Assembly (NCBI GenBank): GCA_951394045.1
Contig: OX595993.1
Coordinates: 2,418,001-2,482,000 of the forward strand
From: Nitzschia sp. DOCU1
Taxonomy: Eukaryota; Bacillariophyta; Bacillariophyceae; Bacillariales; Bacillariaceae
Length of the DNA stretch: 64,000 nt
Reading direction: 5' to 3'
Shown here: positions 20,011-30,929 of the stretch, one piece after another
Position numbering within the stretch: the first letter of the stretch is position 1
Layout: every line of letters begins with the position of its first letter
Position numbers and translations under genes: made by a program
Notes under the pieces: generated by a model
The model's input: only the letters and a program-made list of their open reading frames with translations
What the model was told of the DNA's origin: nothing
Databases searched by the model: none

Positions 20011-20770
20011 CTCTAAACAGAGGGAAGGGAAAGCCATCATTGATTTATAGTTCGACATGACCTGCTTTCTCGGGTCGTCCTCAAACGTATCGACTACCCA
20101 TGGGAGCCAGTAGGGGGAGCTCGCCAATATCCCCCGGAATGCTATATCTTCGTCGGTTGTCAGGATACCACGAGTATTGACCGGTTTGTCGACTTCTCGC
20201 GCACTGTCCGACGAAAGTAAATCTTCGAACGTAGGCAAGGACCCTTCCCGAGTGTGATGACAACCGGATGGTCCCATTCTGAGCATTCTCCAAGCAAAAT
20301 CTCCGGTCGATATAATCCGGTTCCATTCCGCTGAGACAAAGGGCGACGGATATTCTGGTAGAAATGACTCGTGCCAAATGGTGCAATAAGACATCATCGG
20401 GATAGGCAAGGACCGGTTCCCGAGTGTGATGACAACCGGATGGTCCCATTCTGAGCATTCTCCAAGCAAAATGTCCGGTCGATATAATCCGGATCCATTC
20501 CACTGAGACAAAGACGTTTCAGAATATCGAAGCACTTTAGCAAGGAGCGCACAGAGTCGACTGAAATGCCAAACACGGAGGGCGATGGATATTCTGGAAG
20601 GTGGCTTCCGGAAGGATCAAATCCTCGTCGACAGGGTCTTGAACTCCGTTTGGCCAGCTTGGTCGCAGGAAAGACGAAGACTCCGGCGTCCAGCAAATAG
20701 TATATACGCCATTAGCCCATTCGTATTGAAAGCGTCGCCGAATGACCAAAACTGGGGACGCTACCGATAG
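19858..20770 (-). pseudogene. Unrecognised ORF region with internal duplication, unit A
   Basis: Open frames of 225, 140 and 100 residues overlap here in all three units. Two near-identical ~115-nt blocks, each with CCGAGTGTGATGACAACCGG and CCGGTCGATATAATCCGG, lie at about 20253-20360 and 20415-20515, so the encoded peptides repeat (GCHHTRE; WNRIIST/WNGSGLY). Which frame was used is unclear because both duplicates stay open in two frames. No domain recognised. Confidence 0.3.
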
Positions 20771-21880
20771 GGTCGGTTCTCGGCGACGCTTCCTTTTTGC
20801 GCATCATGTACATCACTCTCTACTTTGTCGTCAGGTTCGGCTTGTTCGCTTCGTCGTCGTACTTTGGATTGCAATCAATTGGGTGGATACATCTCCTCAG
20901 AAACTTGAATCATATACCGAAAGGCCACGGGCAAGAACGAACGAACTTTGCTTCCCCGTCTCCTAACCCAGTGTATTCTCCTCTTGGTGCAAAAGAATAG
21001 GCATTACCAAGATCCAGCGTGGTATACAATAGAAGGGCCATGATATCATTGCCCGAGACACCGTACAGTCGACTAATCCAAGGCCAGCTGGACCACAGCA
21101 ACATGGCCGCTCCTTGTTCCAAAGGAATGCGAGAGACGAATACCGGTCGGGCACCCAAAAATCGACAGGATCGACGGTAGCCCGCCGCAATGATCAATAT
21201 AACCGACAGGATCGACGGTAGCCCGCAATGGACTATTGAACATCCCTGTTATCTCATGGTCCCTTTCTTTAACTTGCACAAATTGAGATTGGATAAGTTT
21301 ACAGCGCAAAACTGGGTAACCTTCAAGTCGGGAGCCTGGGCTGGATTGATCGACAAAGGTATTCATGGATGGATGGGATTCTTGACGGAATGTTGGCAGA
21401 TTCGAGTTGGCTCGGCCTTTGGAACGCCGGGAAATCTTGCTGGCAATACTCGACACGAGGAATCTTCACTCACATTTGCCAGAGCCGGCTCAGGCGTCCG
21501 TTGCAAACAACTGACTCCGTCTTTGTCTTTTAGCATCCTGATGTCTGCCAGAGAATAGACGTGTGGAGCTACCCCACCAAGTCAAGACATTAGCTCGGGC
21601 CTCTGCACTTGTAGATCGACGGGGCGCCTCGTTCCCGCACATTGTTGTTCGCAGCTGGTGGATGATAGACAAAGGTCGATCTCCGGGCATTGTGTGAAAG
21701 TCGTTTGCTCTCAAGCACCATGAAGCTGTCCATGACTTCAATTCCCTTTTTCAGACGTTTTTTTAAGCTCTTGCTCCACATGCTCTATGGTTGGGCGTCG
21801 AGAAGCATAATGATGCCACGAAGATTCCACTACCGGTAGGGCCTTCCATTCTTTTGTCCAAGCAGCCTTGGGTGATGTCA
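20770..21880. other. Unit A region of short broken frames
   Basis: Several short minus-strand frames (for example LEQGAAMLLWSSWPWISRL at about 21050-21120, hydrophobic) suggest a decayed membrane protein, but none is long or recognised. The 22-nt GACAGGATCGACGGTAGCCCGC is repeated about 40 nt apart near 21166 and 21206. A 14-nt deletion near 21717 relative to B and C shifts a minus-strand frame (VDLINCLRAN in B and C). Equivalent stretches: about 38980-40095 in B and 60840-61965 in C. Confidence 0.35.
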
Positions 21881-21939
21881 AAAACAGAGTCAATTTTGTT
21901 CGTCGACAAGTGCATAATTGCTGGTGCTGTTAGCAACGA

Positions 21940-22855
21940 CTAGAATTTTGGGCCGCCGCTGATACGTATCATTCCAGACCAGCCGCTGTAACTTGTCCAT
22001 CGTCACCCTCCTCAAAAGCTTTTTCAAATTCAGTATTTCCCAAAATAGCAGGGCAAAAGAATAACAATCGCATTTGGCGTCATATAGTTTGTCTGTTGCG
22101 ACTTCTGGTGCCACTAAATAGCAGAATTCAATCAACAGCAACGGCAAGAGTTAATTTCAAGAACGGCGTGGATTTGATACACAAGCATCACGCATGGCTC
22201 CTCGGCACTTACTAGATCGGGGCGAACCACACATGGCTGTCAATTTCCAAGGGCCCTCCGTTCCGTCTTGTGGAATTCCCTTGGCCAAGCCCAGATCAAA
22301 GATTCTGATGTCATCACGCTAGGTAGTAGAAGAACATTATATGAAAGGAGCGAGCGCACGAGGCAACAAGAAACAGTTAGACTCGCCCCCAAATGGTTTC
22401 TGCCAAAGCGATACTACTCACAATATCGAATCCAATATTATCCGGCTTCAAATCGCGATGCATAATATGATGCTCATGCAAATGCGCTACTGCCGACGCC
22501 AAATCAAAGGCCGCCCATAGTCGATCCACCGTCTGTTGATGCCGTCGTTTCAAATCTTTGAGTTCTTGTGGCGAGACATTATCATGCCGACTACTTTCCA
22601 AAATAGCCTCGGCTTCTTGTCGATCTCGTCGGTCGCTACTGCAACAAGGCTTGAAACATGATTGAAACAGGGATTGCCTTGGCACGATTCTTCCACTGAG
22701 AACATCTCTCCACTTTTGTAGTTTTGTTTCCAAAGTATCATAGAGGCGATCCAAGATGATAAAATAGTAAGGATCGAATCGATCGCCGCTGGAAATGACC
22801 CGTAATTTGATTACGTTGGGGTGATAGGGGCAAACTGGATAGAATCCGTGTTTCC
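21940..22855 (-). pseudogene. Ser/Thr protein kinase fragment with introns, unit A
   Basis: On the minus strand the first part (about 22855-22422) gives HPNVIKLRVISSGDRFD, then YYFIILDRLYDTLETKLQKW and the catalytic loop HRDLKPDNIGFD. A 103-nt GT-AG intron (22421-22319) leads to RDDIRIFDLGLAKG, with DLG in place of DFG, and a further intron ending in CTATTTAG near 22115 leads to VAPEVATDKLYDAKCDCYSFALLFWEI. The order HRD, D(L)G, APE is that of an active kinase core. The N-terminal glycine loop and the ATP-binding Lys are not visible, and the end (RRPKILVV) degenerates. Probably a pseudogene that keeps splice signals. Confidence 0.7.
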
Positions 22856-22889
22856 AGATTCAAATTGAGAATTCCTGGAAAGAGAGAGT

Positions 22890-24310
22890 CCGGGTTAATG
22901 GCATATCTTGCATCTCCGGAATAGGGTCGCCGACAATGTGTAGTAATAAATTTGCGAGCGTCTGTCTGGTCAATGGGCGTTCGATGAGAGCCCAGCGCCT
23001 CGTCGCGTTGAAGAGTATTTTCTGGTTCTGTAGTTACATCCAAAATCTCACTCCCGCTATCGTCCCCATTGCTACTCCTACGACTTGTAGCCAACGCCGT
23101 ACCCCCCACCCCATGATCCGAGTTTGGCCGCTTCCAACTATTCCATCGTTGTAGAGCGGCTACAGATGCCCGCTGCCGAACACTGATTTCAGGAATCGAG
23201 GAACGGGGCTTGGACAAGCGGGGGTTCACCAAGTTGAAACGATCGAACAAAGACTCCAGATCAGTCAAACGGAATGGCTTGGTAATATCATTCGTCGCTC
23301 CTGCAGCATCGGCAGACTTGAATTCCTCCAGAGTATGCGTAGTGACAAATACGGTGCAGTCTTGTGGATTATGGGCAACGATTTTGTTGGAAGCTTCCAT
23401 CCGCGACAAAACAGGCATCACCATATCCATGAAAATAACGTCAACAAACGTTTGCGTAAGACAAACATCGACAGCCTGTTGGCCATTGTCAACAATGGTG
23501 ATATACGTAACATTCGCGAGATTCAGAAATTGTCTTCCGCATAAAGAACTTTCAAATTACGCACCACTGCGACTGCCTTGGTCTGCTGGTGCTGCGAAAC
23601 AGTGGACTTTGCATCCTTTGGCTATGTACTGGATTCGTTCTGAGGTTCCAGGAAACTCTTCTTTCCCTCGCCTGCTGTACCTGACTCGTCGCGTGCTACC
23701 GTATTGGATTCGACCGCCTTGCCCGGAGCCGCATCCACAGCGCTTCGACGATTTCTCGTACTCAAACCATCCAAGACGGCCTCAATGTCACTGGTTCGAA
23801 AAAGGTTTGGAGAAGAAACCTTTGGCGCCGACAGCTTCCGCTTGGGTCTTGTATTAGTCCAGAGCATGCGTTGAAACCAAAAGCACGAAAGCCGTGGGAT
23901 CTCTCTCTACGATTGTCTTGATTGCTTCCATACCGACCATAATCGAGACCTGCATATCCATGAATATGCAGGCGAAGGTCGACGTTGCGCAAATATCGAC
24001 TGCCTTCTGGCCATTGTCCACAATCGTAATGCCGTCAATGCCCGCCCACCCCAACACTCTGGACAATACCTTTTGATTCACCAAATTGTCCCCGGCATAC
24101 AAAACTTTGAGATTGCCCTTTGGAGGTGCCAGCTTCATTTTCGATGCTTGTATTCCAGGTGGCCTGAGCTTTTCCTTTGGAGGGGTCGGAATGGGACTTT
24201 TCGAACGGGTGCCGCCTGGAACAAGTTGCCGTCTTGTTAAAAAGATCATCAAGATCGTCAAAACTCAATCCTCCGTCCAACAAGGAAGTCAAGTCGATGG
24301 AGGGATTCAC
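22890..24310 (-). pseudogene. Tandem response-regulator receiver protein, unit A
   Basis: Two receiver (REC) domains in tandem on the minus strand. The upstream one (about 24140-23865) starts LKVLYAGDN, where the usual acidic pair is Gly-Asp, keeps the phospho-acceptor Asp in CIFMDM, and is cut by a TAA where unit B has a Glu codon (near 23855). The downstream one (about 23560-23230) starts LKVLYAEDN, lacks about a dozen codons after it, and keeps IFMDMVMP, the Thr region FVTTHT and Lys in ITKPF. A Ser-rich tail follows. REC domains accept a phosphate from histidine kinases; no kinase or output domain is joined here. The protein would have been cytosolic. Confidence 0.75.
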
Positions 24311-24385
24311 TGGGTCGGAATGGGACTTTTCGAACGGGTGTCGCCTTGATCCGAGGCGGACCGAGCTAACGGCGGTACAACGACG

Positions 24386-25257
24386 CTACCATCCGCCTTT
24401 TTCAAGGGCGCAAACAACCCGTCCCTGGTTTTGGACTGATATCCGCTGGTCTTGGTGCAGCAGGTTTGTCTTCCAGTATGTTCGTGCCGGAGAGCGAGGC
24501 AAAGAGACCTCTTGTCGAAGGGGGCTCGCGAGGACGAGTAGCCTGGGTTCGCGTACTTGTCGGCAACTCATCGCTGTCGTCTTGGACCGTACACTTTTTG
24601 TCTACCAATGAATCTCTATGAACCAATAGGGCGGCGAACAATCCATCAGGGGCGGCTCCTGCTTTGCCTGGAGCGCCCGATCCTTCTTCCTTTTCAACCG
24701 CGAGGGATGAAAATAATCCACCTTGAGCCGACGTCACTTGCGCAGATGGCAAAACATAGTTTTGGTCTTGGTCGTAGGTCTTGGCCTCGTTTTTTCCCGA
24801 TTGGGCCTGTAGCCTGACCGCCCAATGGTCGCGTTCCGTTTAGAAGTCGCTTCAAAGTCATACAGACTTTCTTGCACCAAAAATCAAAGTGCGATTTTCC
24901 GTCCGGCCAGTTCCGGCTGCAGACGAGCTCGTACGCCTCATCCATGGAGGAGCATCGAGAGGCGTCCAATCCGAAGATTCTCACAACCTCGCCATTGAAC
25001 GGAGCAGGTTCAGCCCGATTCGGATAGTCCGAGAACGAATATTCGAAAATGGTTGCAGGCTGAAGCTTCCTCTTTACATCAAACACGTTGACGGGTATAC
25101 CGATAAAAGGCAAGTCAACTGTGAACTCAGTAACCTTCCGTGGCTCAGAATCAAGTCCAACCGTGCCTCCTATTCGATGCACGCTTAAGCCCACCCCGGT
25201 ACTGATGAATAAACCGATGCTCATCTTTCCCCGCCACCTTGCCGCTCGTTGCCGCAC
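24386..25257 (-). pseudogene. Unrecognised protein with GLFSSL-type repeats, unit A (frameshifted)
   Basis: A 187-residue frame (25257-24694) with DLPFIGIPVNVFDVKRKLQP and SMDEAYELVCSRNWPDGKSH is joined in unit B to a low-complexity part with repeated GLFSSL, GLFAAL and GLFASL motifs. In A a shift near 24770 separates the two. No family recognised. Confidence 0.35.
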
Positions 25258-25846
25258 AAAGAGCCGCTCCGGCTAGACTGAGCGTTTGTTGGAGTTGCGC
25301 ACCATACACGCCCACTGTCTTTGGATCTTCCTCACGAGTTTCCTCGATGCGTTGCCCTAATCCCGAAGCCACTGCCGACAAGGCCCAGGCAATGACACTT
25401 CCATAGATGGGTGCACGGCGCAAGACGGTCGTGGTGACGCCCAAGATTGTTGCCGCTACAACGGACACATGACCCATCCAAGCGACTGATTTCGCGGAAA
25501 CGTCATCATCCAAGGCATACATGCCATTCAAATTGACCAAGGACGCGGCTGTCGTCCATCCAAAATGAAGTGTCAAGGGCAAGAAATTCATCCAATAGTC
25601 CTTGTTAGAAATGGTATCAGACGCCGAAGTAAATGCGTCATGGCGAAGTGAAAGCGAAATTGCAATTCCTGTCAAGTTGAGAGCCGAGATGTACTTGAAA
25701 TAGCCTTGATTGTACTTTGGTCGAAAGGATGCGGTCCAGAGGAATTGAAAGCATTGTGCCATGACATAGGGTCCCGTCACTTTGCGAATGATTGGAGCCA
25801 ATCCATCTTGTTCGGACAATCGAAGTTGCGATCCCACCATGAGCAA
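25151..25846 (-). pseudogene. TspO/MBR-like multi-pass membrane protein, unit A
   Basis: A 231-residue frame with about five hydrophobic segments. The stretch DYWMNFLPLTLHFGWTTAAS followed by LVNLNG, then a helix and LRRAPIYGSVIAWALSAVA, resembles the LGW...ATIAN and following helices of TspO/tryptophan-rich sensory-like proteins. Those bind tetrapyrroles or lipids in organelle or plasma membranes; the exact subfamily is unknown. The start is uncertain: sequence upstream of codon 8 continues better in another frame (near 25840), and the C-terminal ~30 residues run into the next frame, so the copy is probably shifted at both ends. Confidence 0.5.
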
Positions 25847-26378
25847 TTGTCCCAGTGGAAAGGGAGGTATCGTTTTCCCTCTTCAGATTGTGGGCGACGC
25901 AGGTCCCGATGAGCTGTCCTTGGACGCCAACTTCGAATGGAAGAGATGTATTGTTGACAACGCTGGCATGGCTAGTAAGGTGCGAAACCTGGCGGTAATC
26001 AGTCGTGGGCGCCTGCAACAGTTCGGTGATGCTAGCCAATGCGGTCGTCAAGAGATTGGGCGACGAATCAACTGCTGCTAAACTCGTTCGGCCCCTACGT
26101 TTCACCGTCCCGGCGTCTTTTCGTCCTTCTTGCCTGTCCTAGTCGATTATTCGACGATTCCATGTCGACGGCAGTGATACGATCGCCGCGGTTTGCTGCT
26201 GGCAAGGCAATGGATTTGTCTAAATAGGTTCTAGGACGTTCACGCCGAAACTTGGGCGCAGACAGCGATGAACGATCGATTTCACCCTTTTGGTTCTTCG
26301 CAGACGGCGAGGCACCGTGTCGTAAGTCTTTCTTCTGTTTCTTGAGACAAACTAGGGTACGTCGAACTCGTCTTCAAT

Positions 26379-26708
26379 CTATCGAGGCCTGCCAGGTTTC
26401 TTCATGAGAAAAATGAGGGATGCGTCCAACGCGTCGTCTACCATCTCAATCTTCCACCTCAATCTTTCGAAGCCGGCCACGTTTTCTGTGGCTGCTCTCC
26501 AAATGCAACTGCTTGGTTTGGGGAATGGCATCCAGAAACGAATCACTCTTTCGCTTGCGGCGGCCAATATCATGAATTTAATCCGCTTGCTCTGAGAATG
26601 TTCCGCCGTATTTTCACTGCTTTGATGATGATTGCCATCTCCAGCGTTTGCTGACATATCCTTGGTTTCATCAGCTTGGATAAACTCCAGCAGCTGGTCA
26701 GGCTCCAA
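26379..26708 (-). pseudogene. Second AT-hook fragment, unit A
   Basis: The frame starts MEPDQLLEFIQADETKD, then GDGNHHQSSENTAEHS, closely parallel to the fragment at 17927-18367 (LLELIQADDAKD, GDGNHHQSSGKTMEHS), and ends KKPGRPR, an AT-hook core. It is therefore a diverged paralogue of that fragment within the same unit. The middle is frame-shifted relative to it. Confidence 0.5.
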
Positions 26709-26984
26709 GTCCTCTTTATCGCTATCCCTCGACGGTATAGTATGGGCTCTCCTCGGTCGGCAATCAGATGACTTGTAAAAGGTGGTTCCAAGCTTAAGGA
26801 AGTAGCATCGTCGTTTTGTTGGGCGGGATTCGACAAAGGCTTAATGGGATCAGAAGAATGAACTCGCGAACTACCTCGATTTCTGTCCGCTCGCAAGGGA
26901 GGGGCAAGCAAAGCTCAGCATCTGTAAATGCAACTTGCCGTCGGAGACGGTGACCACCTTCCAAAACCAAGCAGTTGAGAGGAG

Positions 26985-27960
26985 CTACTTCGAGCGGGGC
27001 GTTGCAATAGTGTCTGGGTCAAGAGTCGGCGCAGAAGGTTGTAGTCCTAGAAGAAACTTTTCGTGCTTGCAGCTTCCAGAGCAAATCCAAAAGGTTGTAG
27101 TCATATAAAGATCAGAAATGTTGGAGAACACCTCATAGACATCCTGGGCAATGGGTGGGAGCAGTTTCAGTAATGGCATAAGTTTCGAAAGTCACCCGAC
27201 GATATCGCCAATGAAGCAGGCGGGAATGGCAGGAGATACCACTGGAGACGCGCCGAGGTGGGACTCGAATTGGGTTGATACGCTGCTATCAATTGCGGGA
27301 AGTTGATCGACGAGTTTTCATCCACGGCAAATGAAGAAGCGGTTGAACCAGCTTCGGATTACCTTCTTCGTAGAGCGGTTCTCCATGGCGACCAATTCGG
27401 TCACGATTTTCTACAGGATACCGACACAGTGATCAGGAATAATGTCGAATTGGATCGTGACGAAAGCAATGGTGATCTTACCTTCCTGATGTACTCCACG
27501 GCATTTTCTTTGTCCGACAAGGGCTCCTTCTTGGGCAGGGTAACAAAAGACCAGTCCTCGCGGTATGCACGCAAGTGCTTCTTTTGAATGTCGTCGAAAA
27601 GCTTTTCACGCAGCATAATCCCATCGTTGGTGAGTTGCTCCGATGCATCCACCAGAAACCCGCTTCGTAGAGAAAGAATTTGCTCCATCAATCCCAATAC
27701 GTCCGCCAGTCCGATCAAATCTTGGTGCCGCGCTGAGTCGTCTTGTAGCCCTTTGTCCGACGTTTGAAATAACTTTTTCATGTCTGAAAACTTCAGATAA
27801 TCTTCCAAACACTCTTGCAGGACCTTGACGCAAGTATCCCAGATCGAGGCTCGCCGCACCTCAACCTCGCTGTAGATAACCATTATATATTACCGCAGCA
27901 TAGGACTCGGACCCCAAGGAATCTGTGGCGTGCTCATTGTGCCATGTGAATAAAGAAACG
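26985..27960 (-). pseudogene. Helical fragment resembling a syndetin/VPS50-type tethering subunit, unit A
   Basis: A 160-residue helical frame (27883-27401) with EVEVRRASIWDTCVKVLQE and LADVLGLMEQILSLRSGFL is followed, after broken sequence, by IAQDVYEVFSNISDLYMTTT near 27150. The combination resembles the C-terminal part of syndetin/VPS50 (EARP complex, endosome recycling), but this is a weak match from memory. Unit B lacks about 94 nt near the start of this piece. Confidence 0.3.
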
Positions 27961-28027
27961 AACATTCGTCAGCTGCCAACAGAGCTTGTGGTAAATCGCC
28001 GGTAAGAGATTCCTCGATGACTCAAAA

Positions 28028-29231
28028 TCAAAGCATAGTCTCCAACTTTCGTATCCAAACGCGCCTCTTTGGCAGATCCATGTAGGTTTTCGTGCTTAGA
28101 GCCAACATCACCTTGTCATACTTGGAATCGTCTTGGTTCATAGCTGAGTCGGTCGGATTCAGCAACACCACACCAAAGGACTTTTGAGCTTGCATCATGA
28201 GTGCTGTGTGGATGCTCGTACAAAACGCCTTGGAGATTTCGTTGTTGTCTTGTCGTTCTACCAGCAAGAGGGCTTGCACCAAAAGTTGGTATTCTTTGGA
28301 ATCAAGCCCGCCCCCAATCATGCTGGCAGGGCAACATCGCATCGTCGTGGTCTCGATCCAAGAGGGTAGACGACCAATCAAGATTTTGGATCGAAAATCT
28401 TTAACTCTATTCCGAAGTTCGGAAAGACACTCCGGTCGAGAGGTGGCGGGTATTACAAGACACCCCCGGAGTTCATCGACTACATCCATTTTGCTCGCCT
28501 CGTCGCCATCTTCATCTTGCTCATCCTGGTCCCCATTAGCATTCGACTCGACATTTTCGTCGTCGTCATCCCCATCACCTTCTTTGTCTTTACCCGGAGA
28601 GTCTTCGTTGGATGCAGCATCGTCTTCGTCCTCTTCGTCGTCTCCATCGCGTTTGCGTTTGGCAGACTTTTCCTTTCCGGTTTGACGACGAGCTTTGACG
28701 GATGGATTGGACAGGGCAGAACCATGAGATGCCGTTTCCAATTCTTCTACTCGACAAATACGGCAAAGACTACGACTTGGGTCAATGACTTTCTTTGGCT
28801 TGCGTTTGGAATCGCCGTCCTCATTCGTCCCCTTCAAAGTCATCACCATCCGGATGGCAGGAAGGAAAATGAATCCATCCGTCACGCGATTCAGACTTCT
28901 GCAAATCAAGTCTCTTTTCGTTACATTCAAAATAAACGCTCTCGATCTTGGCAGGATGTTTGGTCTCTTCTTCGGTTTCTTCTGTTGCGTCCACTTGATC
29001 TGTGCCTGCCCTTTTTGTTGACGATTTTTTCTTGCACGACGCTGGATTGGTAGCAGTTGTGTACAACCGCCGCTTAAGGAGTTCTTGCCTTTGATGAAAA
29101 CCATCCTGGACAATACCAGGGATCGTCATTTTTTCAAGCGAGTCTCGACTTGATCCCTTGGGGACAAAATCGCAATGATGGACATGTGGACACCCATCAC
29201 AACAGACAAACCACCACAAACTTCTTGGCAA
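28028..29231 (-). pseudogene. Acidic, nuclear-type hypothetical protein, unit A
   Basis: A 361-residue frame (29113-28028) with a Lys/Arg-rich start (KRKPKK; KRKRDGDDEEDEDD), a long Asp/Glu tract and a folded-looking C-terminus (GLDSKEYQLLVQALLLVE; FGVVLLNPTDSAMNQ). The overlapping frame to 29231 starts with CCDGCPHVHHCDFVPKG, a zinc-binding-like motif. The two probably belonged to one protein and are now in different frames. Nuclear localisation is inferred from composition; family not recognised. The plus-strand hydrophobic frames here are reverse complements of the acidic tract. Confidence 0.35.
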
Positions 29232-29476
29232 TAAAATGTATCCCCATCATGACCCAATCAATCAACGGCAAAGAGGAAGGAACGAGGGCTGGATCTGGGG
29301 TGTCTTCCTTTGTTACACTTTTGGATCGATGACGAGAAGGAATACTTGCAAGCGAGGGAGTCGATGGGGGCAAGGGTTCCAACAATTTGCCGCCCAATTA
29401 AATTGTGACTTGCATCGTCGATGGTTTTGGTCTTCACTCTTGCCGCTCTTGGCGTCTCCTCATTCCACCGTAGTCG

Positions 29477-29767
29477 CTAGAGTAGCCTTTTTAGCGGCAA
29501 TGCTACTAGAAGTCGACCTTGGAGATGCTCGGGGAGATCGGAGAGCACGTTCCGAAGCGAAAGGCGCTGGAGTGGGGACTGGTGATGAGGCACGTTCCTT
29601 GCCGCTGCTTCGGCGGTGGGTGAAATGGCAATGACATAAGGATCTGACTCCACTCGACCAGGAGTGGACCTATATAAGTTGACAATCCTCTCCCTCGTCG
29701 CTAGCTTGGCAATACGTTTCAAATCCATCCTATCCTCGTCGGGATTAGATCTTGTGTGACTGCAGCC
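29477..29767 (-). other. End of unit A with a small unrecognised frame and TATA-like motif
   Basis: A minus-strand frame (DLKRIAKLATRERIVNLYRS...) runs through the A/B junction to 29830 and is repeated at 48041-48394. On the plus strand CTATATAAG lies at about 29670, some 100 nt before the unit boundary, and would fit a promoter. Neither is confirmed. Confidence 0.25.
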
Positions 29768-30929
29768 CCGCATAGAGAGCCGTTGTCCGCACCGTACGGG
29801 GCCGCAGATTCTACCAATCCGTGTCAGCAAAAGGCAGCGGGCAAGGCATTTGCTCTTTCATTTACAGGTGCTCGGCATCTCGAATGAAAAATGTCAAAAG
29901 GTTGAAAAGAGGGATTCATTCTTGGAGCGGGTCGGTACCGGTGTTTTGCTCGACATACTGGATGACATCTTGGAATTGCTCGGCGCCGAGGACTTGCGCG
30001 AGGCATACTGGATGGTTCCGACATAGTTGCTCGAGGACCGTTTCCCTTTTCTGGAATCAACACGAACAGGAGCCTTTCAGTCTGTCTTGTCTGCATCCAT
30101 AATCCAAGCCGGATCTGTCGTCGTCTTTTCCTTCCAGGTACCCACTAGTGCCCACTAGTGCATAGTAGAGCATTGTCGCTGCTATGGCCTCTGCCGCCTT
30201 TTGCCTGCACGACAAAAAATGTCCGAGCCACGGGGAGATGATAGTAGTTCCACCATTTTAAAAGTCAAAGTACTCCAAGATGCAAAGATTTCATCCACTC
30301 CATAAAATAAACATAAATGAACGACAAGACAAGATCGAGCGACGCTAACGGATCTGGGAGATTCTGCATGCTAATCTCGAAGCAGCCGGAATTGGCGGGA
30401 GAGATAGAAGACGAGTCCTTTCCCCAAACCGCCATTTGATGGTCATTTCATTTCATGATCCAAAGAGAGCGGTAATGAAAAACTGTCGGACGGATATCAT
30501 TTCATTGTTTCGAAGATCCAAAGTGGTCTGACGTGCGTGCGATCGTCGAATGACTGAAGGTGGTAGAAAGCTTCATAGGTTCCTACACCACCTATTAGCA
30601 TATGAATCTATATTAGTGACGTAGTGAGATGGAAACGCGCGGATCCAACGCGCGCTACACAAAGATTCCTTCGACACGATGAGCCTTTTGCTATCTATTG
30701 CACAACTTTTGTTGACTTCTCTCTCGATGAGGCAGCAGCAACAACAACATGGCTGTCAATAGTACCAATGTAGGCGGGGCTGCGACTTTGGATCTATGAT
30801 ACAAGGTGGCGTCAAGTCGGTATTTGGATTTCGAAGAGTCAAAAGGTCATGATTGCGCACTGACTGCACATGTGCAAGTCGATTTGATCAAAGGGAAAGA
30901 TCCAGCTCGAGAGATCAAGCCGCGAAACC

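Larger units (their letters stand above)
11721..29767 (+). repeat. Tandem macrosatellite unit A (first unit)
   Basis: From CCGCATAGAGAG at 11721 the sequence matches 29768 onward and 48332 onward almost base for base, giving an 18,047-nt unit. It holds the least rearranged version of the GAF-like gene and lacks the ArsS-like fragment. Its special features are an 86-nt duplication in the GAF-like gene (14351-14522), a nonsense codon in the second receiver domain and a 14-nt deletion near 21717. Confidence 0.93.

Noticed and set aside
28197..29053. Plus-strand hydrophobic and Ser-rich frames (178 and 162 residues; also 243 residues at 46890-47621)
   Set aside because: They are the reverse complement of the Asp/Glu- and Lys-rich tract of the minus-strand protein; repeats of GAC/GAG/AAG read backward give Val/Leu/Phe/Ser-rich peptides.
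11721..29767. Unit as a Helitron or LTR element
   Set aside because: Gene-fragment capture fits a Helitron, but no Rep/helicase, no TC...CTRR ends with hairpin and no flanking LTRs were found.
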